Shown: piece by piece, positions 9,742 to 16,635 of the stretch
Position numbering within the stretch: the stretch's first letter is position 1
How the letters are laid out: each line of letters starts with the position of its first letter
Assembly: GCA_026990045.1 (NCBI GenBank)
Contig: JALSIK010000207.1
Location: forward strand, 1-18,578
Reading direction: 5' to 3'
Length of the DNA: 18,578 bases
DNA from: Chromatiales bacterium
GTDB taxonomy: Bacteria > Pseudomonadota > Gammaproteobacteria > CAMYNG01
Made by a program: the position numbers and the translations under genes
Notes under the pieces: model-generated
Seen by the model: only the letters and a program-made list of their open reading frames with translations
Told to the model about the DNA's origin: nothing
The model's database searches: none

Positions 9742-9777
9742 TGAATAATAAATTATGAATTATTTCTTGATTATTCA
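9742..9777. promoter_or_regulatory. Candidate TetR operator
   Basis: Eight-base arms TGAATAAT and ATTATTCA form a perfect inverted repeat around an AT-rich 20 bp centre that contains the related half-site TGAATTAT (9756-9763). It ends 24 bp before the tetR ATG and overlaps the likely -35 (TTGATT, 9767-9772). This is where an autorepressor would bind. Two overlapping operators are possible. Confidence 0.45.
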
Positions 9778-9794
9778 CCTCCTTGTGCTACGCT
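9767..9794 (+). promoter_or_regulatory. Candidate promoter for tetR and the export operon
   Basis: TTGATT (9767-9772), 16 bp, then TACGCT (9789-9794) preceded by TGC, an extended -10. The -10 itself matches only 3 of 6 bases. The predicted start of transcription is about 9801, at or next to the ATG (9802), which would make the tetR message almost leaderless. Confidence 0.35.
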
Positions 9795-9801
9795 TGTCCC
9801 C

Positions 9802-10413
9802 ATGAGCCAGCCCGCCTTCCCGTTGCCCGAGACCGACGCCACCCGGCGCGAGATCCTGGACGCGGCGCGCGAGCGCTTCCAGCGCTACGGCTACCGCAAG
9901 ACCACCATGGCCGAGATCGCCGACGACGTGGGCATGTCGGCGGCCAACCTCTACCGCTACTTCGACAACAAGCAGGCCATCGCCGCCGCCTGCGCGGTGG
10001 AGTGCCTGGGCGAACGCCTGGCCCTGCTGGAGCAGGTGGTGGTGTCCGGGGGCGGCGCCGCCCAGCGGCTGCACCGCTATGCACTCACCCTGCTCCGCTA
10101 CACCCACGAGGAAGCATCGCGCCAGCCCCACGTGCACGAGCTGGTGGAGTTCATCGTCGCCGAGCGGCGCGACGTGGTGGAGTGGAAGGTGGGGGCGGAG
10201 TGTGCCCTCGTGGAGCGGTTGCTGGAGGAAGGCCGGGACCGGGGCGAGTTCCGGGTGACGGACGTGAAGGCGACCGCTCTCGCCATTCATTCCGCCCTGG
10301 CCATGTTCCAGCTCCCGCTGTTCATGGGGCTGTACAGCATCGAGGTGCTGGAGGAGCGGGTCCGCGCGGTCGTGGACCTGTTGCTCCACGGGCTGCTCAA
10401 TCCCGCCGGCTGA
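9802..10413 (+). CDS. TetR/AcrR-family transcriptional regulator
   Basis: A 203-residue protein. The N-terminal DNA-binding domain (about 14-62) is typical: TRREILDAARERFQRYGYRKTTMAEIADDVGMSAANLYRYFDNKQAI in separate helices, with the helix-turn-helix at about 34-56. The C-terminal helical domain (about 80-200) would bind an inducer, which is unknown. The gene is 14 bp upstream of the transporter and in the same direction, so it most likely represses its own operon through the palindrome at 9742-9777. The start ATG has no visible ribosome site. A hydrophobic ligand carried by the transporter would be the natural inducer, but that is inference. Confidence 0.92.
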   Translation: MSQPAFPLPETDATRREILDAARERFQRYGYRKTTMAEIADDVGMSAANLYRYFDNKQAIAAACAVECLGERLALLEQVVVSGGGAAQRLHRYALTLLRYTHEEASRQPHVHELVEFIVAERRDVVEWKVGAECALVERLLEEGRDRGEFRVTDVKATALAIHSALAMFQLPLFMGLYSIEVLEERVRAVVDLLLHGLLNPAG

Positions 10414-10427
10414 AAGAGGAAGCCGCC

Positions 10428-12920
10428 ATGGGCAGGCTGGAAGACAACTGGGGGCGCTGGGTGCTGCGGTGGCGCTGGCCACTGGTGCTGGTGCTGCCCG
10501 TGTTGATCCTGGCCGTGGCCGTGAGCGGCGGCCGCCATCTCTCCTTCACCACCAACTACCGGGTCTTCTTCAGCGAGGACAACCCCCAGCTCCAGGCCTT
10601 CGAGCGGCTGGAAGCCACGTACACGCGGCAGGACAACGTCATGTTCGTCCTCACCCCGGACGACGGCGACGTGTTCACGCCGCGCACCCTGGAGGCGGTG
10701 CAGGTCCTGACCCGCCGCGCGTGGCAGCTGCCCTATTCCACCCGGGTGGATTCCCTCACCAACTTCCAGCACACCGAGGCCGAGGGAGACGACCTCGCGG
10801 TGGGTGACCTGGTGCCCGATCCCGCGGCCCTGGACGAGGCCGGCCTGGCGCGGGTGCGTGCCATTGCCCTGGCGGAGCCGCTGCTGGTGCGGCGCCTGGT
10901 GGCCCCCGATGGCCACGTCACCGCGGTCAACGTCACCATCCAGCTGCCGGGCGAGGCGGAACACAAGGAGGTGCCGGAGGTGGTGGCCGCGGCCCGCGCC
11001 CTGGCCGCCGAACTGCGCCGGGCCTACCCCCACCTCGAGGTGCGGCTGTCGGGCATGGTGGTCATGAACAACGCCTTCTCCGAGGCCTCGCAGCGGGACA
11101 TGAAGACCCTGGTGCCCCTGGGCTTCGCCCTCATGATCGCCACCCTGGCCCTGCTCTTGCGCGACTTCCAGGGCAGCCTCCGCGGCACCGCGGCATCGGT
11201 GGCCGTCACCGGGCTGGCCGGCGGGGCGGTGGCCGCCGGCTGGCTGCCGGCGGCGGCCGTGCCCTGGCTGCTGGCCGCCGGGGTGCTGGCGGCGCTGCTG
11301 ATGTTCACCCGCTACCTGCCGGCCACCGCCGGGGTGTTCTGGGTCATCGTGTTGTCCATCCTGTTCGCCATGGGCACCGCCGGCCACGTGGGCTTTCCCA
11401 TCACCCCGCCCTCGGCCTCGGCCCCCACCATCATCCTCACCGTGGCGGTGGCCAACTCGGTGCACGTCGTGGTGGCGCTGCTGCACGAGCTGCGCCGGGG
11501 ACGGACCAAGGACGAGGCCATCACCGAGTCGCTGCGGCTCAACCTGTTCCCGGTGTTTCTTACCAGCGTGACCACGGCGCTGGGCTTTCTGAGCATGAAC
11601 TTCTCCGAGGTGCCGCCGTTCCGCCACCTGGGTAACATCGTGGCCTTCGGCGTGCTGGCCTCGTTCATTCTCTCCGTGACCTTTCTGCCCGCCCTGGTCT
11701 CCCTCCTGCCGGTCCGCATGGAGATCCGGCGCGGGGAGACGCGCGGCCGCATGGAGCGTTTCGCCGAGTTCGTGGTGCGCCGCCGCCGCCCCCTGTTGTG
11801 GACCAGTGCCGCGGTGGTGATCGTGCTGGTGGCCTTCATTCCCCGGAACGAGCTCAATGACGTGTTCGTCCATTACTTCGACCGGTCGGTGGAGTTTCGC
11901 CGGGCCGCGGACTACACCGACCAGCACCTCACGGGCCTGTACGTGCTGGACTATTCCCTGGAATCCGGCGCCCCCGGCGGCATCAGTGACCCGGATTTCC
12001 TGCGCGAGGTGGAGGCCTTCGCCCGCTGGTACCGCCAGCGTCCCGAGACCCGCCACGTCAACGTGATCACGGACACCTTCAAGCGCCTCAACCGCAACAT
12101 GCACGGGGACGACCCGGCCTGGTACCGCCTGCCCGACCGGCGCGACCTGGCGGCGCAGTACCTGCTGCTGTACGAGATGTCGCTGCCCTACGGGCTGGAT
12201 CTCAACAACCAGATCAACGTGGACAAGTCGGCCACGCGCATGACCGTTTCCACCCGCATCCTGTCCACGCGCGAAGTCCTCGCCCTCAAGGAGGCCGCCG
12301 ACGAGTGGGTGGCGACGCGGACCTCGCGCCTCCGCGCCGCGGAGGCCACCGGTCCCACGGTGATGTTCGCCTACATCGGCAGCCGCAACATCGTGTCCAT
12401 GCTCATCGGGACCACCCTCGCCCTGGCAGGGATCTCGCTGGTGCTGATCCTGGCCCTGCGCTCGGTGCGCATGGGGCTGGTGAGCCTGTTGCCCAACCTG
12501 GTGCCGGCGGCCATGGGCTTCGGCCTGTGGGGGATCCTGGTGGGCGAGGTGGGCCTGGCGCTGTCCATCGTCACCGGCATGACCCTGGGCATCGTGGTGG
12601 ATGACACCGTGCACTTCCTGAGCAAGTACCTGCGGGCCCGCCGCGAGCGTGGCCTGGCCCCGGCGGACGCGGTGCGCTACGCCTTCCATACCGTGGGCCG
12701 GGCCCTGGTGTTCACCTCGGTGGTGCTCATCGTGGGCTTTGCCATCCTGGCCCTCTCGCCGTTCCACCTGAACTCCGGCATGGGCCTGCTCACGGCCATG
12801 GTCATCGCCTTCGCCCTGGCGGCCGATTTCCTGCTGCTGCCACCCCTGCTCATGAGATTCGAGGAGAAAACCCATGTCCAGACACGCCTGGCTGCTGATT
12901 CCGATCCTGCTGCTGTCTAG
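10428..12920 (+). CDS. MMPL/RND-family transporter with an enlarged first membrane half
   Basis: The start is ATG 10428 with AGAGGA about 8 nt upstream, giving 830 residues. The frame is open further upstream but only as an antisense-like arginine-rich stretch inside tetR. The protein has two repeated halves: a first helix (about 17-34), a periplasmic domain (about 38-225), a membrane block (about 227-428), a second start helix (about 455-471), a periplasmic domain (about 473-650) and a final membrane block (about 652-808). Family motifs are TPPSASAPTIILTVAVANSVH in the first half and GIVVDDTVHFLSKYL (721-735) in the second. Two things are odd. About 50 residues (246-295) with two extra hydrophobic segments are inserted in the first half compared with the second. 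Also N343 stands where I expect aspartate. The neighbours (LolA-like and outer-membrane proteins) suggest proton-driven export of a lipid or hydrophobic compound. The 3' end overlaps the next gene by 47 bp. Confidence 0.9.
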   Translation: MGRLEDNWGRWVLRWRWPLVLVLPVLILAVAVSGGRHLSFTTNYRVFFSEDNPQLQAFERLEATYTRQDNVMFVLTPDDGDVFTPRTLEAVQVLTRRAWQLPYSTRVDSLTNFQHTEAEGDDLAVGDLVPDPAALDEAGLARVRAIALAEPLLVRRLVAPDGHVTAVNVTIQLPGEAEHKEVPEVVAAARALAAELRRAYPHLEVRLSGMVVMNNAFSEASQRDMKTLVPLGFALMIATLALLLRDFQGSLRGTAASVAVTGLAGGAVAAGWLPAAAVPWLLAAGVLAALLMFTRYLPATAGVFWVIVLSILFAMGTAGHVGFPITPPSASAPTIILTVAVANSVHVVVALLHELRRGRTKDEAITESLRLNLFPVFLTSVTTALGFLSMNFSEVPPFRHLGNIVAFGVLASFILSVTFLPALVSLLPVRMEIRRGETRGRMERFAEFVVRRRRPLLWTSAAVVIVLVAFIPRNELNDVFVHYFDRSVEFRRAADYTDQHLTGLYVLDYSLESGAPGGISDPDFLREVEAFARWYRQRPETRHVNVITDTFKRLNRNMHGDDPAWYRLPDRRDLAAQYLLLYEMSLPYGLDLNNQINVDKSATRMTVSTRILSTREVLALKEAADEWVATRTSRLRAAEATGPTVMFAYIGSRNIVSMLIGTTLALAGISLVLILALRSVRMGLVSLLPNLVPAAMGFGLWGILVGEVGLALSIVTGMTLGIVVDDTVHFLSKYLRARRERGLAPADAVRYAFHTVGRALVFTSVVLIVGFAILALSPFHLNSGMGLLTAMVIAFALAADFLLLPPLLMRFEEKTHVQTRLAADSDPAAV

Positions 12921-13656
12921 CCCCCTGGCGGCCCAGACGCCGGAGGAGAAGGGCCTCGCCATCGCGGTGGAGGCCGACCGCCGCGACAGCGGCTGGGGCG
13001 ACATGCAGGGGGAGCTGGAGATGATCCTGCGCAACCGCAACGGCGACGAGAGCCGCCGCCAGTTGCGCAGCCGCAGCCTCGAGGTGAAGGGGGACGGGGA
13101 CAAGACCCTGATCATCTTCGATGCCCCGCCGGACGTGAAGGGCACCGCCTTCCTCAGCTACACCCACGCCACGCGCCCGGACGACCAGTGGCTTTACCTG
13201 CCGGCGCTGAAACGGGTCAAGCGCATCAGCTCGGCCAACAAGTCCGGGCCCTTCATGGGTTCCGAGTTCGCCTACGAGGACATCGCCTCGCAGGAGGTGG
13301 AGAAGTACCGCTACAAGTACCTGCGCGACGAGGTGCTGGACGGCCGCCCGGTGTTCGTCATCGAGCGCTATCCCCGGTACCGCAACTCCGGCTACACCCG
13401 CCAGGTGGCCTGGATCGACCAGGAGACCTACCGGCCGGCAAAGGTGGAGTTCTACGACCGCAAGAACGCCCTGCTCAAGACCCTCACCTACCACGACTAC
13501 AAGCTGCACCTGGGCCGCTACTGGCGCGCCCACCGCATGGAGATGGTGAACCACCAGACCGGCAAGAGCACTACCTTGTTGTGGAAGAACATCCGCTTCC
13601 GCACCGGGCTCACCGCCCGCGATTTCGATCGCAACGCCCTCAAGCGGGCCCGTTGA
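12874..13656 (+). CDS. LolA-like outer-membrane lipoprotein-sorting protein
   Basis: A 260-residue protein with a signal peptide (LLIPILLLSSPLAAQ, cut near 20-21) and no lipobox, so a soluble periplasmic protein. The mature part is rich in alternating beta strands, with RRQLRSRSLEVKGDGDKTLIIFDAP, KGTAFLSYTH, QWLYLPALKRVKRIS and FMGSEFAYEDI, the pattern of the LolA-like family annotated as outer membrane lipoprotein-sorting protein. Such proteins usually sit beside MMPL/RND transporters and are thought to bind or shuttle a hydrophobic ligand. The start has a good ribosome site (GAGGAG then 7 nt) inside the 3' end of the transporter gene, so the two overlap by 47 bp. The cargo is not known. Confidence 0.88.
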   Translation: MSRHAWLLIPILLLSSPLAAQTPEEKGLAIAVEADRRDSGWGDMQGELEMILRNRNGDESRRQLRSRSLEVKGDGDKTLIIFDAPPDVKGTAFLSYTHATRPDDQWLYLPALKRVKRISSANKSGPFMGSEFAYEDIASQEVEKYRYKYLRDEVLDGRPVFVIERYPRYRNSGYTRQVAWIDQETYRPAKVEFYDRKNALLKTLTYHDYKLHLGRYWRAHRMEMVNHQTGKSTTLLWKNIRFRTGLTARDFDRNALKRAR

Positions 13657-13658
13657 AC

Positions 13659-14858
13659 ATGCGGTTTGGGGATGCCATCGCGGTGGCCGTGCTGTGCCTC
13701 GCCGGGAGCCAGGCACCGGCCTGGGCCGGGCGCAGCGAGTGGTCGGGGGAGGCGGCGCTGGAGGCGCGTTATTTCCCGGAACCCCCTCTCAGTCCCGTCC
13801 AGCACGGCGACAACCTCTCGGTATCGGCCCGGCCCGAGTACTACCGGGAATGGGACGGCGGCCGCCAGGCCTTCCGCGTGGAGCTGTTCGGGCGCGCGGA
13901 CCAGGGCGATGACGAGCGCACCCGCGCGGACGTGCGGGAGCTGAGCTGGACCTATGCCGGCGGCGACTGGGAACTCACCGCCGGCATCGGTCGCGTCTTC
14001 TGGGGGGTGACCGAGTCGCTGCACCTGGTGGACATCGTCAACCAGACCGACCAGGTGGAGAATCCCGACGGCGAGGACAAGCTGGGACAGCCCATGATCA
14101 GGGTGGCCCTGATCCGGGACTGGGGCACCGTGGAGGCGTTCGTGCTCCCCTATTTCCGCGAGCGCACCTTTCCCGGGCCGCGGGGCCGCCTGTGGCCGGC
14201 CGTGCCGCTCGCGCCCGCCGTGTACGAGTCGCCCCGCCGGCGCCGCCACGTGGACGCGGCGCTGCGCTGGTCCCACGCCACCGGCATCTGGGACCTGGGG
14301 CTGAGCGTGTTCCGGGGCACCAGCCGCGAGCCGCGCTTCGCGGTGGTGCTGGATCCACTGGGCCGGATCCAGGCCATCGTGCCGGTCTACGAGATCATCG
14401 ACCAGGTGGGGGTGGACCTCCAGGCGACGGTGGATGCCTGGCTGTGGAAGCTGGAATGGATCCGGCGCCGGGGGCAGGGGCCGGATTTCGACGCCCTGGC
14501 GGCGGGTTTCGAATACACTTTCTATGGCGTGCGGGATACGCCCGCCGACGTGGGCCTGGTGGTGGAATATCTCTACGACGGACGCGACGACCCCTTCCAG
14601 GCGCCTTTCGCCAACGACGTGTTCGTGGGATTGCGGCTGGCCCTCAACGACGTGCAGACCACCGAGCTGCTGGCCGGGGTCATAGCGGACCTGGACACCG
14701 ACGAGCGCTTCTACAGTATCGAGGCCAGCCGGCGGGTGGGCGAGCGCTGGACGGTGTCGCTGGAAGGGCGCTGGTTCTCCGGCGGGCCTGCCCTGTCCCT
14801 GGTCAATGTCCTGCGCAACGACGACTATCTCCAGCTCGAGGTGACGCGGCATTTCTGA
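13659..14858 (+). CDS. Predicted outer-membrane beta-barrel protein
   Basis: I chose ATG 13659, two bases after the previous stop; it gives 399 residues beginning with a clear signal peptide (MRFGDAIAVAVLCLAGSQAPAWA). The mature chain alternates short aromatic and charged strands, and the last residues, LEVTRHF, end in phenylalanine, the usual signal for BAM-assisted insertion of barrels. Examples of strands are AFRVELFGRAD, WTVSLEGRWFSG and YLQLEVTRHF. I cannot place it in a named family. As the last gene of the TetR-RND-LolA-like unit it could be the outer-membrane exit or acceptor of the pathway. A role independent of the transporter is possible. Confidence 0.8.
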   Translation: MRFGDAIAVAVLCLAGSQAPAWAGRSEWSGEAALEARYFPEPPLSPVQHGDNLSVSARPEYYREWDGGRQAFRVELFGRADQGDDERTRADVRELSWTYAGGDWELTAGIGRVFWGVTESLHLVDIVNQTDQVENPDGEDKLGQPMIRVALIRDWGTVEAFVLPYFRERTFPGPRGRLWPAVPLAPAVYESPRRRRHVDAALRWSHATGIWDLGLSVFRGTSREPRFAVVLDPLGRIQAIVPVYEIIDQVGVDLQATVDAWLWKLEWIRRRGQGPDFDALAAGFEYTFYGVRDTPADVGLVVEYLYDGRDDPFQAPFANDVFVGLRLALNDVQTTELLAGVIADLDTDERFYSIEASRRVGERWTVSLEGRWFSGGPALSLVNVLRNDDYLQLEVTRHF

Positions 14859-14979
14859 ACCCGGCCTCCTTGCCACGGGCGTGCCGGGCCGGCGCGGGCC
14901 GCGGAAAGGCCCTGCGCGGTCCTCCGCGCGCGCCCGGGGCCGGGCAGGGTACGGCACCGGGTGACCCCGGGGACGGGAT

Positions 14980-15414
14980 TCAGCCGGGGGCGGGACCCTG
15001 GTCCTGGCGCAGCCGCAGCTGGCGGTGGGGTTCGTCCTGGACGGCCCGGCCGTCGATTTCCACCACCCCGTCGGCGCCGATGTAAACGAAGGCATCGGCC
15101 AGGTGGATGCGGATGGCGGTGGAGGCGTGGGCGGTGAGCGCCGCCAGCGGGAACCCGGTGCCGGCCGGCCTCCTCCCGGCCAGCCGGCCCAGGAGCAGGT
15201 ACCGGCCCCGGGTCCAGACCACGAACACCCGGTCGCCCTCGGCCACGGGGGGATCGTAGAGGGCCCCCGGCCGGGCGCATTCCAGCACCGTGCCGTCGAT
15301 GAGCCGGATCGCCAGCGGTCCGCCCTGGCCGTCCGTTTCCAGTACGGTGCCCCCGATGAGCACCGCGTCCCCGGGGCGGGAGTCCCGCGGGGGGAAGGAC
15401 AGGATCTTGTCCAT
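14980..15414 (-). CDS. Small orphan protein with possible OB-fold, function unknown
   Basis: From ATG 15414, which follows GGGAGG by 9 nt, the protein has 144 residues; an upstream open extension to 15633 has no support. It has no signal peptide. The N-terminal part (about 14-80) reads as repeated beta strands typical of an OB-fold: GDAVLIGGTVLETD, LAIRLIDGTVLECA, GDRVFVVWTRGRYLLLGRL. The C-terminal part (about 95-130) has short strands (IRIHLADAFVYIGADGVVEIDG) that recall the beta-rich spike regions of VgrG or phage baseplate proteins and the DUF6484 group. I do not recognise a specific family. No phage or type VI secretion genes lie nearby. Confidence 0.6.
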   Translation of the reverse strand: MDKILSFPPRDSRPGDAVLIGGTVLETDGQGGPLAIRLIDGTVLECARPGALYDPPVAEGDRVFVVWTRGRYLLLGRLAGRRPAGTGFPLAALTAHASTAIRIHLADAFVYIGADGVVEIDGRAVQDEPHRQLRLRQDQGPAPG

Positions 15415-15471
15415 GACGCTTTGCCTCCCTGGCCGGGCCGGGGCCCGTGCCGTGAGTCTCGAGCAAGATTG

Positions 15472-15493
15472 AAAAAGGCCGTCCTGGCCTTTT
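15472..15493. terminator. Hairpin with T-tracts on both strands, likely terminator of the dsbG gene
   Basis: AAAAGGCC (15473-15480) and GGCCTTTT (15486-15493) form a perfect 8 bp stem with a 5-base loop. Read on the minus strand, the stem ends in five T, fitting a rho-independent terminator between dsbG and the orphan gene. A closely similar element occurs at 16586-16610. Confidence 0.55.
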
Positions 15494-15537
15494 GCAACGC
15501 GCCGAACCCGGCACGGGTCCGGGTCCGGCGACGCCGG

Positions 15538-15559
15538 ATCAAGCGTTGACACGCTTGAT
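15538..15559. repeat. Perfect 9 bp inverted repeat
   Basis: ATCAAGCGT (15538-15546) and ACGCTTGAT (15551-15559) are separated by only TGAC. The centre spells TTGACA on the plus strand. It has no T-tract, so an operator or an RNA hairpin is as likely as a terminator. It lies upstream of the orphan gene and downstream of dsbG. Confidence 0.5.
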
Positions 15560-15564
15560 TCGCG

Positions 15565-15586
15565 GGCGGGGCATCCCGGCCCCGCC
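15565..15586. terminator. GC-rich hairpin just after dsbG
   Basis: GGCGGGGC (15565-15572) pairs with GCCCCGCC (15579-15586) across a 6-base loop, 44 bp past the dsbG stop on the minus strand. It is a strong stem without a following T-run. It may help stabilise or end the dsbG transcript. Confidence 0.35.
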
Positions 15587-15629
15587 TCACCAGGCTGTTT
15601 TTCGACAACGTGTTGACGGATCCCGCGGC

Positions 15630-16439
15630 TCATTGGAAGCGGGCCACGCGCGGGTCGCGCTGCGGCTGCTCGGGCAGGCCGGTGATGGCGGCCAGTTCCG
15701 ACAGGCGGGGCATTCCGCGCCGCACCTGGATCCTGCCCTGCCGGTCTTTCCAGATGATGGCAGGCGTCCCGCGCAGCCCGAAGCGCCGCATGATGCGGGC
15801 ATGGCCGGCCAGGATGGCGCGGGCGTCGGGGGAGACGTTCCGGCCGGAATAGGCCGCATCGTTTCCGCCGAAGCCTTCCATGATGCGGCGGAACTCGCGC
15901 GTGGGGTCATCGGCCTCCAGCATGGCGGCGGCCTTGGTGTGGCTGGTGGGGCGCAGGTAGGCCACGGGCAGCCAGCGCACCTGCAGGCCGGCCTTGTGGT
16001 AGGGCTGCAGGGCCAGCCACAGGGCATGGCAATAGGGACAGTTGGGATCGAAGATCACGTACACCGTGCTCTTGGGCGCGGCCAGGGTGCCCTCGGGAAT
16101 GAGCACGGCGCGCTCCAGCTCGGCGAAGGCCTCGCGGTAGTCGGGCTTGGGCACGTAGCGCTCGGCGTACAGGGCGGTGAGATTGCGGCCACTGGCATCG
16201 AACAGGGTCCCGGACAGCAGGGTCTTGCCGTCCGCCGTGGTGAACACGATGGAATACTCGCCTTCGGTCGCGAGCAGCCAGCCGCGCAGGCCGGAGGCCG
16301 CGGGGAAGGAGCGCTTGACCTCGATGCCCTGGGCCGCCAGGGCCCGGATCACCTCGGGGTGCTGCTCGGCGGCGCCGGCCGTCACCGGGGCCAGGAGCAG
16401 GCCGGCGAGGCCGGCGGTGAGTGTGAACATGGATTTCAT
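15630..16439 (-). CDS. dsbG: Periplasmic thiol:disulfide interchange protein, DsbG-like
   Basis: I chose ATG 16439, which has AGGTG 6 nt upstream; a GTG nine bases earlier is also in frame. The protein has 269 residues. The signal peptide (about 1-23) ends PVTAGA. An N-terminal dimerisation-type domain (about 25-105) is followed by a thioredoxin fold with active site C134-P-Y-C137 in FDPNCPYCHALW and cis-proline P226 in RGTPAII. CPYC, rather than the CGYC of DsbC, and the overall length favour DsbG, which reduces or isomerises oxidised cysteines in periplasmic proteins. In E. coli it needs DsbD for electrons; none is in this window. The gene stands alone, followed by hairpins at 15565-15586 and 15472-15493. 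Confidence 0.87.
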   Translation of the reverse strand: MKSMFTLTAGLAGLLLAPVTAGAAEQHPEVIRALAAQGIEVKRSFPAASGLRGWLLATEGEYSIVFTTADGKTLLSGTLFDASGRNLTALYAERYVPKPDYREAFAELERAVLIPEGTLAAPKSTVYVIFDPNCPYCHALWLALQPYHKAGLQVRWLPVAYLRPTSHTKAAAMLEADDPTREFRRIMEGFGGNDAAYSGRNVSPDARAILAGHARIMRRFGLRGTPAIIWKDRQGRIQVRRGMPRLSELAAITGLPEQPQRDPRVARFQ

Positions 16440-16539
16440 GGGATACACCTGTGCTGGCGCCTGCCCGTTAGAGCCGCCCCGGCGGCCCGAGTTCAGCCGC
16501 CGGAGGGGCCATTGTCGCCCAGAGGGCGGGCGGCTGGCC

Positions 16540-16560
16540 AGCCCGGACCTGTGCCGGGCT
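16540..16560. repeat. Inverted repeat in the dsbG-DUF2905 divergent gap
   Basis: AGCCCGG (16540-16546) and CCGGGCT (16554-16560) are perfect 7 bp arms with a 7-base loop. The element lies between the two divergent starts. It may be a regulatory site or only a GC-rich chance hairpin. Confidence 0.25.
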
Positions 16561-16585
16561 CCACAAAACCGGCCGCCGGGGCGGT

Positions 16586-16610
16586 GGAAAAGGCCAGGAT
16601 GGCGTTTTCC
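16586..16610. repeat. Second copy of the AAAAGGCCAGGA hairpin repeat
   Basis: GGAAAA and TTTTCC close a stem around GGCCAGGATGGC. It matches the minus-strand reading of the hairpin at 15472-15493 at nearly every base over AAAAGGCCAGGAYGGC and the following T-run. The two copies flank the dsbG gene and read in opposite directions. Confidence 0.5.
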
Positions 16611-16626
16611 GGCATCCTGCTAGAAT
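16595..16626 (+). promoter_or_regulatory. Candidate promoter with inverted repeat upstream of the DUF2905 gene
   Basis: TAGAAT (16621-16626) is a good -10, 9 bp before the ATG; a convincing -35 is missing. The inverted repeat CAGGATG (16595-16601) with CATCCTG (16613-16619) would cover the -35 to -10 region, as an operator might. The leader would be nearly absent. Confidence 0.3.
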
Positions 16627-16635
16627 AAGCGGGTC

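Larger units (their letters stand above)
9457..9801. other. Divergent intergenic control region
   Basis: This 345 bp gap separates the minus-strand acidic gene from tetR. I see no gene in it. The left half is GC-rich and carries the minus-strand promoter described separately. The right part (about 9670-9780) is strikingly AT-rich for this genome. It holds two inverted repeats: ATAAAAA (9687-9693) with TTTTTAT (9698-9704), and TGAATAAT (9742-9749) with ATTATTCA (9770-9777). Confidence 0.6.

Noticed and set aside
9706..9790. Perfect AAGGAGG on the minus strand before a short open frame of about 24 codons
   Set aside because: The frame starts inside the ribosome site itself, is very short and lies in the presumed operator region. 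It is more likely chance or part of the control region.
9783..10427. N-terminal extension of the RND transporter into tetR
   Set aside because: The frame is open but encodes an arginine and glycine rich shadow of tetR. ATG 10428 has a good ribosome site and starts directly before the first membrane helix.
14859..14979. Terminator between the outer-membrane gene and the orphan gene
   Set aside because: The gap is so GC-rich that many weak stems can be drawn, but none has a clean perfect stem or a T-tract, so I do not call one.
15415..15633. Longer form of the orphan protein (217 residues)
   Set aside because: The extension would cover the hairpins after dsbG and overlap the dsbG stop, and it has no ribosome site. 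ATG 15414 has GGGAGG at good distance.
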